Source: Alligator mississippiensis (taxonomy: Eukaryota; Chordata; Crocodylia; Alligatoridae). From it: a stretch of DNA of 64,000 nt. The DNA lies in the NCBI RefSeq assembly GCF_030867095.1, contig NC_081828.1:216907978-216971977 (forward strand), read 5' to 3'. Shown here in pieces: positions 1-10,099 of the stretch; the stretch's first letter is position 1, and every line of letters begins with the position of its first letter. Made by a program: the position numbers and the translations under genes. Below the pieces are notes generated by a model. It worked only from the letters and a program-made list of their open reading frames with translations, was not told the origin of the DNA and did no database searches.

Positions 1-204
1 AAGGGCAGCAGGTTGGAGAGAAGAGAGGGACAGGAAGGTGGTAGCAGGTCCTCTTAGCAGGTCCCCCACCAAGGCAATGCATGAACTCAAGCCCCTGGTT
101 TCAGTGTTTCTGCCAGCCCCTTTGCGCTGGCTTTCCCACGTCGCTCTCGGGAACAGCTGCAGAGAAGAGGGCTTTCCCATACATACGTCTTGTGTCCTTT
201 CCAG

Positions 205-300
205 ACACCCGTTTTGTTCCCTGGATGGAAAGCTCAGCGCTATCTGTGTGGACAGTGAGCCCAAAGTGGTGAGGAAACTGCAGAAACACGTCAAGGGAGG
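205..300 (+). CDS. Zeta-tubulin exon A (VDSEPK segment)
   Basis: Acceptor after TTTCCAG, donor GTAAGA at 301. The first base completes a codon from an exon left of the window. It encodes AICVDSEPKVVRKL, the tubulin strand that normally reads VDLEP or VDMEP. It ends two bases into a Gly codon. Confidence 0.8.
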
Positions 301-3300
301 GTAAGAGCTGTGCCTCGTATCAGTGGCTCTGAGACCCCTTTGAACCTGCTGTGCCTGGGGTGGGAGATAACACTCCTTTCATCTCCTCCCTGCCCCATGA
401 CCTGGTCCTTAGGCCCGAGACTGGGACCCAAGGACAGCATGGCCTCCTGTTTTCTCTCCCCTGCTTTTCGGGGAGATCATGTGGGGTCCTAAGCCAGTGA
501 GTTAGGAAAGCATTGTCCCAGGCCACGTGGGAAGTCATAATCCCTGCTGCCACCTACTAGTTCCTAACTCCTCTCACAGTTTTTTCAGGGAGTCCAACCT
601 GATCGTGGGAAAGCAGGGAAGAGGGAAGAACTGGGCATATGGTAAGAGTCCTCTCCTCCTAAATTCCCCCCCAATGCACATTTGTGGGTGAGAAACACGC
701 TTGCAGAGGTCTGCAAAGCCTATGGTGATGCCCCCTGATGCAGCTGAGGTGTCCCGTGGGGGTGCGCGTGCCCCGCTGCACTCAGCTGGGAGCAACAGCA
801 AACCAGCCCAGGGTTTCTCACAAGGATGGCTGTTTTGCAGCCAGTTTTGCTGGCACATTGTTTTTCAGCTCAGCGACTCGAGGCCACCTGATAGCAGCTC
901 ACATGCCCTAACCTGCTTGCTCCTTGACTTTATTTCCCAGCTTGTGGCATTATCTGGCTTTAATAGCAGGAAAGGCCCTTTCCAGCCTTTGGAGAGCCCT
1001 GCCGTTCCTTCAAGGAGAGAGGCACGCCAACCCACCAGCGGTTCCTTCTCCTTGGCTCACAGGGGTTTTATCCCAGACCTTGTCCTTGGGCTTTTAGCTA
1101 CTACCCCACATTTCTGCACCTGTGGGATACCTCCAGCCAAACCGACTCCTCCTGCAGGCTGTCTGGCAAGGCCCGTGCACCCAGTCACCCCTGTGTTTTG
1201 GGGGCCAGAGGGCTCCGTTCAGCCCCTGCACGGGTGCAGTACAGCAGGTGATGGTTTTGACATGCACACAGCAAAAGGATCGAGGGAGCTGGACGTAAAC
1301 CCGTCTGGCTTCCCCGAGCATGCCTGGGTGCATGACCGAAGGGCTGGGAGGCCATCCTGGCTTTAGGAACCCATGAGCAGTTCCTGATGCGAGTGTGAGC
1401 AGCCCTTGCTGGGGTGTAACGTCTCTCTGTCCATTGCTCACCTGTGCTATGAGACACTGAGATTAGTTTGGACTTGGCATCGCCTCTCAGGAGTCAGGCA
1501 CAGGTGACCCACCCTGGATGAGAAGTGCTAAAGGCTCAAGCCATTGGCATCCTGCGGCCCTTCCCGCTTTGCCCCAGCCCCGCAACCGTGAGACAATCTA
1601 ACCTCGGGCTCTACCTGGCTTCCCGTTGTCAGGGTACCATGATGGGCGCTCGGACAACGAGAGGGGCCTGCTCCAGAGGACGATGGAGAGTCTGCGGAAG
1701 GAGGCCGAGCGCAGGGACTGCTACTGCGGGACTGTGCTTTTCCACAGCCTTGGTGGTGGCACGGGAGCTGGTAGGTCGGGGTTTTGCTGTGGCTGCTGGC
1801 TTTACCTAGAAAGCATCCGGATACCATGGTGATGGGCAGCAGTATAAAACCTGAAGTGGGTGGGTGGGTGGATGGATGGATGGATGAGAAAAGAAGAGAA
1901 ATTATCTCACTGGGTCCTCCAAGATTATAGCTCTTCCCATGTTTAGCACCCAACATCTTCTCAACCAGCAGCTAGGTTGCCGCCGGTCCAATCCAGCAGG
2001 GAGGGTGGAGGATGTGAAGGCCATTCTAGCTGTGGTCCATAGTGGCCGTCACATTTATCAAGGTTGCTTGTTGCTGTCGTGCTTTGCCAGCGGCGCATTA
2101 GGGAAGGTGAGTTCACTCCGCCGGTGACTCCGGTGGACGCAGCAGGTCCGTCCGCACCGCGGTGGCAGCAAGCTCCATCTTGCTGCAAGGGAGGAAGCCT
2201 TGCTCAGCTGCTCCCGCCCCATGTGTGCCAACTCTGGGAACGAGATGGTGAGACTGTCCTGGGGCACCAAGCCATTTCTGAACCCCCTAGAAAGCCAGGT
2301 CCTGAGTGCTAGATTGTGTACATGGAGACGTGCTATTTAAACACAACAGGACGAAGCCAGCACACGTGTAGGCAGGCAGAAGTAAGGTTGTATATGGAGC
2401 GCTTTCGTTGCCTGAATCAGGGGAGCCCCTCTGTAGCATACAGCAGATTGGGACAGGGGTACGCAGCACAACGGCAGATAGGGCAGGGAGATGAAGGCAG
2501 AGCAGCAGATCAGGCAGGGAGCACAGGCCAAGGAGCAGAAAGCAGAGCAGAAAATCAGGCAGGGGAAGGGGATCAGAGTGACACTCAGGGAGGACACGGG
2601 GCTTAATTTTTGACACGCCTACCAAAATGGTTGCCCTCAACCAGGCAACCTCCACATTTGTACTATCACTAACACCCAGAACTTCCAGGGTTTTGTTTTA
2701 AACGTGTCTGGGATGCGGGGCTGCTGGGTCAGACCCCTGCACAGTGCTCCGCTTCTAGGTGAGGTCCCCCGTGAAATGTCTGGCTTCTGCAGCATTTGCA
2801 AAATGTGCAGATTTGCAAGGAGAAGGAGCTTCTAAAAAATCAGGTCCTGCCCCAAGACCTGCCGCTGCATTTTCTCTGCCCAGCTCGGTTCAGCCCAGCT
2901 CTGAGCTCACCGTGGCCAGCCTGAGCTCGAGGGCATTTCAAGAATCTTTTTTCCTGCTGATGATGATGGTAACTTTCCCCCATAGGCCTCAGTTCCCGGC
3001 TGTGCGAGGCCATCAGAGATGAGTACTCCCTGGGGCAGATCCTGGCAGTGACCGTAGCCCCTCACCAGGCTGGCGAGAGCCCTCTCCAGCACTACAACGC
3101 CTTGCTGTGCCTCGCGTGGCTCCAGAGGTAACGGGAAGGAGCTGGGAGGGGAAGAGGAGTCAACAGAAAATGATGGTCAGCCAAGGTTACTTGTCCTTGT
3201 CTAATGCTGGGTCTCACTGCCTGGACACCCCCTGCCCCGTGAGGCACTGACCCTGCCCTGAAGAGCTCACACCCTGGGGAAACTGAGGCTGCAAGCACGG

Positions 3301-6300
3301 AGTGAGGGGGAGAGCTGAGACTTTTACTCTGCATTTAACACAGCTAAAATTTACCACCAGCAGAGAGCTGCGCCCAGGGAGTTTTACCCCTGAGTTTTGC
3401 AAGGGTAATTCCACACCAGATTCAAAGAGGTTATACCAGGATCGGTCTACATGGCACATGTCTGCTTCTTGTTAACAGTGGTGTCATGAACTTATAGGAA
3501 AGTCCAACTCGCAGGGTCCTTACAGGGTCACATCTAGTCCAGCCCCTTCTCAAGGCAGGGTTATCCCTGACTAAGCCATCCCGGACACTTATTTGTCCAA
3601 CCTGCTCTTCAAAGGTATCTGCTGTAGTCCTGGACCACCCTCGGGGTGAGAAAGTTGTTCCCAACTCAAACCTAGATTTCTTCCACTCCTCCTTCTCATC
3701 AGCTCTTGACAAAACAGGACCTTGATCCAATGGCAAGGAGACCAAGACAACTGGGGATCTTGTTCTTGTGCAGCCTGCGTCCGCCTTCGCAACCGCTCAG
3801 ATTCCAATATCTTCTTCCACCAATTATTCTTCAAGTATCTGAAGACTAGGTTTGGCAAGCTGATCAACTGACTGATCAAGTATTCTCAATTGATCGGTCA
3901 ACTGACTGCGTTTTTTGACTGGTCAAAGATTATAGCAATTTTATGGGGAGTGAATATTTTTTTGCAGGTTTGTTGACAGAAATATGATTTATTTTATCAT
4001 TTTTTGGCACGCTTAAAGGAAAATTGACTTGTTCTGTGTATGGCTTGACTGCATTGGCCAGTTTTTTACAATTTTTGACCAATTTTTGACTGGTCAATTG
4101 ATTGAACTTTATTTACATACCCAACCCTACTGAAGACTGTTATCAAATCCTCCCTCAGTTTTTTCTCCAGAATAAATAATCCACTTCTTCTAACCTTTCC
4201 AATTGAGTCAGGTTTCCCCAGCCTCTAATCAATCTTCCTGGTATTCACTGTAGTCTTTAAAATTTGTCCATGCCTTTCCTGAAGTGCGATAACCAAACCC
4301 TAGACACCGTACTCTAGGCGAGGTCTCGCCAGTGCTGAACAGAATTGCTTCCCTTAATTTAAAAGCAGTGCTTCAACTAATACAGCCTAGCACGTTGTAG
4401 GCTTTTTTTGCAACGAGGGGACAGTGTTGGCTCTTATTCACCATAACCCCCAGGTCCTTCTCTACAGTCCCACAGCCCAACCAGTCACTCCCCAAGCTGC
4501 ATCTGTGGACTCTGTTTGTGGACTCCAGATGTGGCCTCCCCAGTGCTGAATAGAGGAGAAGAATCACTTCCCCGATCTGCTGGTGATGCTCCTGCCAAAG
4601 CATTTCTCCATTTATTCTGGTCATTTTGAATCCTAGCCCCACCCTCCGCAGTGCCTGCAACTCTACCCAGCTGGGTGCCATCTGCCGCCGTGCGAGCTGT
4701 GCACTCAGTCCCGTCGTCCACATCACTACTGAAGATATTACTCAACACTGAACCCAGGGCAGACCCCTGGGCACCCCGCTCCATCCCTCCTCCCAATTAG
4801 ACACTGAGATGAGGCTGGCAACACTGGGTTAAACGTGCCGTGTGTCCGCTTCTCAGTTCCTGCTCTAGACAGACCCTTAACCTGTTTCCTTTAATCCTTT
4901 GTCACTGAGACTTGGAGCTCTCCTTACGTGTGTATGTACAGCACCTAGTGCCCTGGGGCCCAGATCCTGGCAGGTCTTCTAGGGGCTGCTGCGGTGCATC
5001 TAACAGCGATGCTAACAATTGATGGGCCTGTAATTGTGCAGCCATCTGACATCAGAACAGCTCATTCCTGCAGCATCTACTTTGTCTGTACCCAGGCAAG
5101 ACGTAACGCTGTCTTTGGGGGATGCCTGGATTCGCCCCCAAGCAACTGGAGAACAGTGAATCTGCTCTGTATTTGCACAGGCACGCGGACGGCATCCTCC
5201 TGCTCCAGAACGACGAGGTGCTGGCGAGGGCGGGAGCCCCCCACGCAGCTGCCGTCCAACCCCGGGTCTCTCTCTCCTCCATGAATGCCTACATCGCCTC
5301 CTGCCTCGCCGGGCTCCTCTACCCAGTCGAGGCTTTCACGGGCAGGTGAATCCAGGGTGGGGCTTTGTCTTGATTTGAAACACCACATATGCCCTGCAGA
5401 CATCTCGGGGCTTGGTAGAGGAAACCTGCCACCCTTCAGTCGGGAGCCGGCCGGTGAGCTGGAGCCCAGAGGAAGCTGTAGGTGGTTATTTGGTGGTATC
5501 TGACTGTGCCTCTTGCTTTTTGGCAGGGTCAGCATCGGGATGGAGCCGTGGGAGCTGTTGAGGGCCGTCTGCCCCATGCCGGCCATGAAATTCCTCTACG
5601 TCTCTCAAGCCAGCCAGAGGTATGGAGGAAACGTCTCCCACGGCAGGAGGGAGACTCTGATGAGAGTCCTCTGTCCCACTCTTAGCTGTCCAGGCCGGTG
5701 ATTCTCCACCTGGGCGTCGCAAGATCCTTTCGTGGGTGCTCTGGGATGGGGCATGACATTTGCACTGTTAGTAACCTCCTACGTGTGACTCACAAGATAC
5801 ACCCAGGGACTTCCAACAGTAATCCAGCACATCAAAACCTTCTGCCCCGCTGTGGCCTTGCTGAGCTCTTTGCCACAGGGAAAAAAATGGCTCTGTTCAT
5901 AAAATTGTAAAAAATGAGGGTTGGAAGGGAGCTCAGGAAGTCACATCTAGTCCAACCCCCTGCTCCAAGCAGGACCAGCCGCAACTACATCATCCCAGCC
6001 AAGGCTTTGTCTACCCAGGTCTTAAACACCTCCAAGGGTGGAGAGTCCACCACCTCTCTAGGTAACCTGTTCCAGGGCTTTACCACCCTCCTTGGGAGAA
6101 AGTTCTTCCTAATATCCAACCTCAACTTCCCTTGCTGCAGCTTGAGCCCATTGCTCCTTGTCCTGCCATTTGCCCCCACTGAGCACAGCCCAGCTCCATC
6201 CTCTGTGCAACCCCCTGCAAGAGGCACAGCTCTGGAGGCCACTGCCCCAAGCCTTGGTACTAGCGGGCCTCTTGCAGGAAGTGTTTTCGTACCAAGCCAG

Positions 6301-9300
6301 GCCCCTGAAAGCATGTGGCTTCCTGACAGGCTCAGCATCCAGGCATAAAAGCACTGTGTTTGCAGACCCCGGGGCTCGCCACCCAGGTGATCCTGGGGGT
6401 CTCCGAAGGCCTGTCTGTCTCGTGCATTTCAAGCTGGTCTCGAGATCATGGAGGTCAGATGCCCGACTTGCCTGGGGTGGGCCGGATCGCAGACATGCTA
6501 CTGCTTGGTTCACACGGCCCCACTCCACTGAGGGGTCCGATCAGTGAGGGGTGAACGTCCCTGCTTGGTCAGGAGCCGTTTGGTTTCTCTTGGGCTCCAG
6601 CTGCCTTGACCCCTCCTTTTTGAGGAAGTCAAAGCCACAAGCAAGTCGGTTGTTACAGCAGCAAATCCCAGAAGACAAGGAAGGAAACCCTGAGATTTCC
6701 CCGGGTGCATAACTCCCTTCTTGCTTTTTCGTACCCCCAAGGGCTGTTCAGTGACTTTTACTTGCACTAGCATGTGTCAGGGGCAGGTGATGGCTCTCGG
6801 CACCATCCCACAGCCTGTGAGAGAGGAGACTTAGCCCAGGGCAGCGTGCAAACCACCTGGGTGAAGTAGTGCCACAGCAAGCAGCTTCCTGGGTTTTCAA
6901 AGCCATCAGGAGAAAGCTTCTTGCATCCGTTCCTGGGAGGTGCTGGCAGCGGCTTTGCTGGGCTCTGCCCCCCAGGCGGGGGTGGAAGCAGCCGCTCCGT
7001 TCCCCTGCAGCTGTTGCTGAGTTGGGTCTGTTTTCCCTTTCCCAGGGGCACAGCGTTTTGGGACAGCCTGGCTTCTTCGGCTGTGCGTTACTTACCTCGC
7101 GAGTCTCACACCGGGCAACCAGTATCCTTTTGCCCCAGAAGCCATCCACCCTAAACCTTCCCGAGTCGGGTAATGTGGAGCAGGCCATCTACAGGCAGGC
7201 ACGGGCCAAGAGAAAGCCCTGTCGCAGGGCCTGGCTGAGGCAGGGAGAGAGAAAGCAAAACCTTGCGTGAGTTTTGCACGCAGATGTCGAATGCACCAGG
7301 ATGTGGAGCAGACATGCGCCGTTAGTCTGGGATAGCTGTGTGCAGTATGTGGATGTGACTGGGCTGTATCACTGGGTGACAAAGGAGCAGGGAACAGCCT
7401 GTTCACCCGTAGCCCAGGACTGTCCCAGGACAAGCTGACAGGTGCACCTGTGTAGCTGTCACGGGCGTAGCTCTACCCTGGATTTCTCCACCCCCGGTGC
7501 AGGTTGCACAGCCGCACATCACATGCCCCCTCCTTCACGCTGATGTGTCCAGACCCTGAGTCCATCAGAGGCAGTCCTTCCTCCAGCACCAACCTACTTC
7601 TCACAGTCAGCAACTGACCCCCACAGGGTTTGCTTAAGCAGATTGGAGAGAACCACCCTGGCTGTACTTTGGAGGCCAATAGTATTATCCACATTATGCA
7701 GAGGGGAAAGCAAAGGCAGGCAGTTCCCCTAGCAGGAAGAGAAGCAGTAAGACACACCCCAGCTGTGCTGGGTGCCACGGGTTTCATGAGGCTCCCTGGG
7801 TTGCGATTCCTACACAACTAAATGTGTGACCCCCTTGTCTGGGCCCAAGCGAGGGGGTCTGGAGGGAGGCGACAGGGCTGTCCCTGGGTCTACCATCGCC
7901 TCGGTCCTTAGCTCGCCTTGCCGCCAGCATCACAGCACAGCCGTGCTCGCCGTAGCCCGCAGCCCTGACGAGGACTCCTTCCTGCGGGCCCACACCTCGG
8001 TGCTGAAGAGGCTGCGCCAGGCCTGCCGGTGCGTCCCCTGGAACCCCTTCCCTGTCAGCTGCTGGACGGGTGAGTCTTGCTGCCCGTCCTGGTACATGGC
8101 TCCCATGGGCTGGGGGTCACAGCGCCCGCTGGTCCAGCTCCAGTGCAGCAAGGCTGCAGAGGCCAAAGCTGCATCGTCCTGGGGCAGGAGAGGAGGTCGT
8201 GGGGTGAGAGCATTCACAGATGTGTCGGCACGTGCTGAGGCATTGCAGAGCTGTGATGGCCTTGGCAGGGTTGCATGCTCCAGGCTGATGCCAGCTCCAG
8301 GTCACCAAGGCGTACCCATGTCCTTCCACATCACGGCTAGTCTGAGCCCGTGTCAAATCGCTGAGCACCTCACAAGCACTCGCTGTGCTCTGCCAGTCCC
8401 CTGCAAGGCTGTTACAGGAAACAAAGTAGGGGCTAGGTGACGTTCCCGGGGTCATGCAGAAGGGCAGTGGCAGAAACTGAGCCCAGAGGCCTGGACTCCT
8501 ATATCTTAACCATGACACTCTCCTTCCTGGTATGACATGAGACAGCTTGGGCCTGGTGAATGCAGATGCATTGACCTGAATGGAGTTGGTGCCACTTAGC
8601 TGAGCCTGGTCCCCAAGGGTCCCCTGGGGGAAGATGTACAATGCCTCCGTGGCAGAGCCTGGCACTGCACAGGTCCACAGAGGGGCAGGGGAAAGCAGTC
8701 AAGTCCTGCTCAGGGGGAAGAGTTCGCAGCCCTGCTCTTTGTAAGGGAGCTAAGTAGTCCTTAGACAATCGGCCAGAGTCCGGCTGGACTGGAAAGCGGC
8801 TCGGGAAAGCAGGTCTGCAACCTGCTGCATCCACTTGTCCTTGGGGCTCCACCAGCAAAGGCCGCAGGCGCCCCTGAGGGCAGTGGAAGGAGACAGGAGC
8901 AAAAAGGGGAAAAGAGAGAAATCATGATAAGGTAGACGGGGCAGTGACCCTTTGTGGGGGAAAGTCCTTCGGGTTCATCTGTTTGGCTGCCAAGAAGTGG
9001 TGGAGAAAAGCAGGCCCCTTGGGAGGACCCACTGGTTGTAGAAACCCCTTGAAACCATCCCTTATCCTCCCGATGGATTTATATTGTGCCAGGAGGTCGG
9101 TCATGGAGCCAAGGCCAGGGGTGCTGAGCAAACCCAGAACACATATTTGTGGGCTGAGGCGGTGAGGGCACTACCGCATGTTCTTTGCAGGAGTCACGAC
9201 CATCATGGCCAGCTGCCTTTTATTGATCGCTTCTCCCACAGACATCGGAGCCACAGCTCCAAGTCAGGGTTGAATTGAAAGCTGCGCGCTGGAGACATGA

Positions 9301-10099
9301 GTCGGGCACGAGAAATAGGTGCAGAGGAACCAGCTTCTGGGTCCAGACCCCCTTTGAAGTGCACCTGGCATAGCGCCTCCGCAGGCAGTGGTGCCAGAGG
9401 GCTAACGATGCTGGCATGTTTGGAGCCAGTGCTGTGTCTGGCTGACGGTCGCGTGGGACAGGGGTACGCGGAGTTGTGTGAAGGGGCCTAGTTCACTGGA
9501 GGACGTGACAGGAACACGTGACTCTGAAGTGAAGCAAGTCTCACGCCCTTTACCAAGGGGAAACTGAGGCACAAACGGTCAGCTGAGGCTGGGTCGCGCA
9601 GGGAGTCGGTGAGGGAAGGATAAGGCCTTCCAAGATGTCCCAAGGACAGCAAGCCCTTTGTACAGTCCACCCCCACACCTTAATGCATAGCTCTTGGCAC
9701 TGGAGGACCAAACTCAGCTGGGCCGGGCACACGAATCCTTTCCCCACCGGAGACAGGTTGGTGCCGTGTGGCCCTTCTCACCCAGGTTAAATGCTTGGCT
9801 CTCCTGGGCGGGAGGAGTAGGGGCTGAACAGCTAATGCTGGTGCTGAGGTGACTCTCCTCCCCCAGACTCTCGCAGTGTCGCGGAGCCGGGATCTCACAG
9901 CCACTCCCTGACCGTCTGCGCCAACCACAGCAGCTCGGCCGATTTCCTGCAGCAGGTAGTGGAGAGAGCCCGGGTCATGTATCGGGCCGGCGCCTACCTC
10001 CACTGGTACTGGCGCCACGGCTGCGAGGAGGAGGATTTCCGGCAGGCCTTTGACACGCTTCATTCTGTGATGGATGACTACGGACACCTGGGGGAGTAA
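205..10099 (+). CDS. Zeta-type tubulin gene (partial, 5' exon(s) outside window)
   Basis: Nine exons join in phase into the last ~379 residues of a tubulin: 205-300, 589-641, 1633-1770, 2986-3127, 5181-5345, 5527-5619, 7046-7121, 7928-8069, 9867-10099 (stop TAA). Seen: the VDSEPKVV nucleotide-pocket strand, GKNWAYG, the tubulin signature GGGTGAG (T4 loop) in exon 3, a T7/H8 segment with a Glu in exon 6, WNPFPVSCW in exon 8, and an epsilon/delta-like C-terminus with SHSHSLTVCANH, ending at GHLGE without the acidic EEY-type tail of alpha/beta tubulin. Tubulins run ~450 residues, so ~65-70 N-terminal residues are missing to the left. Family knowledge: zeta-tubulin belongs with delta and epsilon in the ZED module of basal bodies/centrioles, orients basal feet in multiciliated cells, and is lost in placental mammals. 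Delta or epsilon identity is the alternative; the residues fit neither human protein closely. It is convergent with KIF9. Confidence 0.78.
589..641 (+). CDS. Zeta-tubulin exon B (NWAYG segment)
   Basis: Short 53-bp exon after TTTTTTCAG with donor GTAAGA. It encodes IVGKQGRGKNWAYG, the conserved tubulin loop before the signature motif (usually GNNWAKG or GNNWAYG). The phase joins to exon A and to the next exon. Confidence 0.8.
642..1632 (+). other. Tubulin intron, no element recognised
   Basis: 990-bp intron between tubulin exons B and C. The long open frame at 701-1366 has no protein-like motif and crosses no conserved block. Confidence 0.6.
1633..1770 (+). CDS. Zeta-tubulin exon C (GGGTGAG signature)
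   Basis: Acceptor TTGTCAG, donor GTAGGT. It encodes YHDGRSDNERGLLQ and ends with FHSLGGGTGAG, the T4 phosphate-binding loop that defines tubulins (GGGTGSG in alpha/beta). This is the most diagnostic exon of the gene. Confidence 0.9.
1857..1886. repeat. Microsatellite (GTGG)n(ATGG)n
   Basis: About seven tetranucleotide units, first GTGG then ATGG, in the tubulin intron. Confidence 0.9.
2418..2640. mobile_element. hAT-type MITE relic, GCAGAGCAGCAGAT family
   Basis: It shares internal phrases with 20312-20545: repeated GCAGAGCAGCAGAT blocks, CAGGCAGGGAGCACAGG, and a 3' end of GCCTACCAAAATGG...CCCTCA versus GCCTGCTAAAAGGG...CCCTCA. Its own ends are degraded, so limits are approximate. Confidence 0.5.
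2986..3127 (+). CDS. Zeta-tubulin exon D
   Basis: Acceptor CCCCATAG, donor GTAACG. It encodes LSSRLCEAIRDEY followed by ILAVTVAPH and HYNALLCLAWLQR. These match the tubulin helix H4, strand B5 and the PYNA(L/I)L helix H5 region. Confidence 0.88.
3510..4797 (-). mobile_element. CR1 LINE 3' fragment (old), interrupted by a hAT element
   Basis: The minus-strand reading gives a decayed reverse transcriptase end (SVLSNIFSSDVDDGTECT, once FADD) followed by the CR1 3' region. The sequence resumes exactly across the insertion at 3847-4129. Stops and frameshifts make it non-functional. Confidence 0.85.
3847..4129. mobile_element. Non-autonomous hAT element, 283 bp, TSD CTGAAGAC
   Basis: Begins TAGGTTTGG and ends CCAACCCTA (imperfect terminal inverted repeats), and is flanked by perfect 8-bp copies of CTGAAGAC at 3839-3846 and 4130-4137. 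AT-rich inside, with repeated TTTTGACTGGTCAA motifs. It carries no coding frame. Confidence 0.88.
4905..4985. repeat. Ancient interspersed repeat tail
   Basis: Contains GTACAGCACCTAGTGCCCTGG, a widely repeated sauropsid motif; a related copy is at 45245-45300 (CTTAGCACAGTGGATCTGGG). The family is not named here. Confidence 0.35.
5181..5345 (+). CDS. Zeta-tubulin exon E
   Basis: Acceptor TTTGCACAG, donor GTGAAT. It encodes HADGILLLQNDEVL, the tubulin stretch with D/N residues contacting the nucleotide, and the helix-7 region SLSSMNAYIASCLAGLLYP. It opens and closes within Arg codons, phase-matched on both sides. Confidence 0.87.
5527..5619 (+). CDS. Zeta-tubulin exon F (T7 loop)
   Basis: Acceptor TTTTGGCAG, donor GTATGG. 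It encodes VSIGMEPWELLRAVCPMP, the T7 loop and helix 8 that in alpha-tubulin read NVDLTEFQTNLVPYP. The Glu at 5552-5554 aligns with the alpha-tubulin catalytic Glu254. Confidence 0.85.
5905..6238 (-). mobile_element. CR1 LINE 3' fragment
   Basis: The minus strand encodes the CR1 ORF2 end ([28 protein letters not shown]) followed by the CR1 3' UTR with CCAACCCCCTGCTCCAAGC on the plus strand. 5' truncated. Confidence 0.88.
7046..7121 (+). CDS. Zeta-tubulin exon G
   Basis: Acceptor TTTCCCAG; it encodes GTAFWDSLASSAVRYLP, matching the W(D/T)S segment of delta/epsilon-type tubulins. The first base completes the Arg codon of exon F. The donor at 7122 (CCA then GTATCC) is weak, but it is the only one found here that keeps frame into the next exon. 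Confidence 0.68.
7122..7927 (+). other. Tubulin intron, nothing recognised
   Basis: 806-bp intron between exons G and H; no repeat family or open frame of note. Confidence 0.55.
7928..8069 (+). CDS. Zeta-tubulin exon H
   Basis: Acceptor GCCGCCAG, donor GTGAGT. It encodes HHSTAVLAVARSPDEDSF and ends VPWNPFPVSCWT, the conserved WNP(F/x)P loop of tubulins. A competing acceptor at 7910-7911 would break the frame. Confidence 0.82.
8070..9866 (+). other. Tubulin intron, nothing recognised
   Basis: 1.8-kb last intron. No recognised repeat, RNA gene or conserved coding block. Confidence 0.55.
9867..10099 (+). CDS. Zeta-tubulin terminal exon
   Basis: Acceptor CTCCCCCAG. It encodes the C-terminal helices: SHSHSLTVCANHSSSADFL, then YRAGAYLHWYWRHG and CEEEDFRQAFDTLHSVMDDY, ending in TAA at 10097-10099. 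The AYLHWY/EEEDF pattern corresponds to the H11-H12 region that binds partners on the filament surface. Confidence 0.9.

Noticed and set aside
701..1366. 221-codon plus-strand open frame
   Set aside because: It lies wholly in a tubulin intron bounded by in-phase exons; low-information Ser/Pro-rich reading of GC-rich DNA with no motif.
7912..8069. Alternative acceptor at 7911 for tubulin exon H
   Set aside because: It would start the exon in the wrong phase relative to the preceding exon; the acceptor at 7927 keeps frame.
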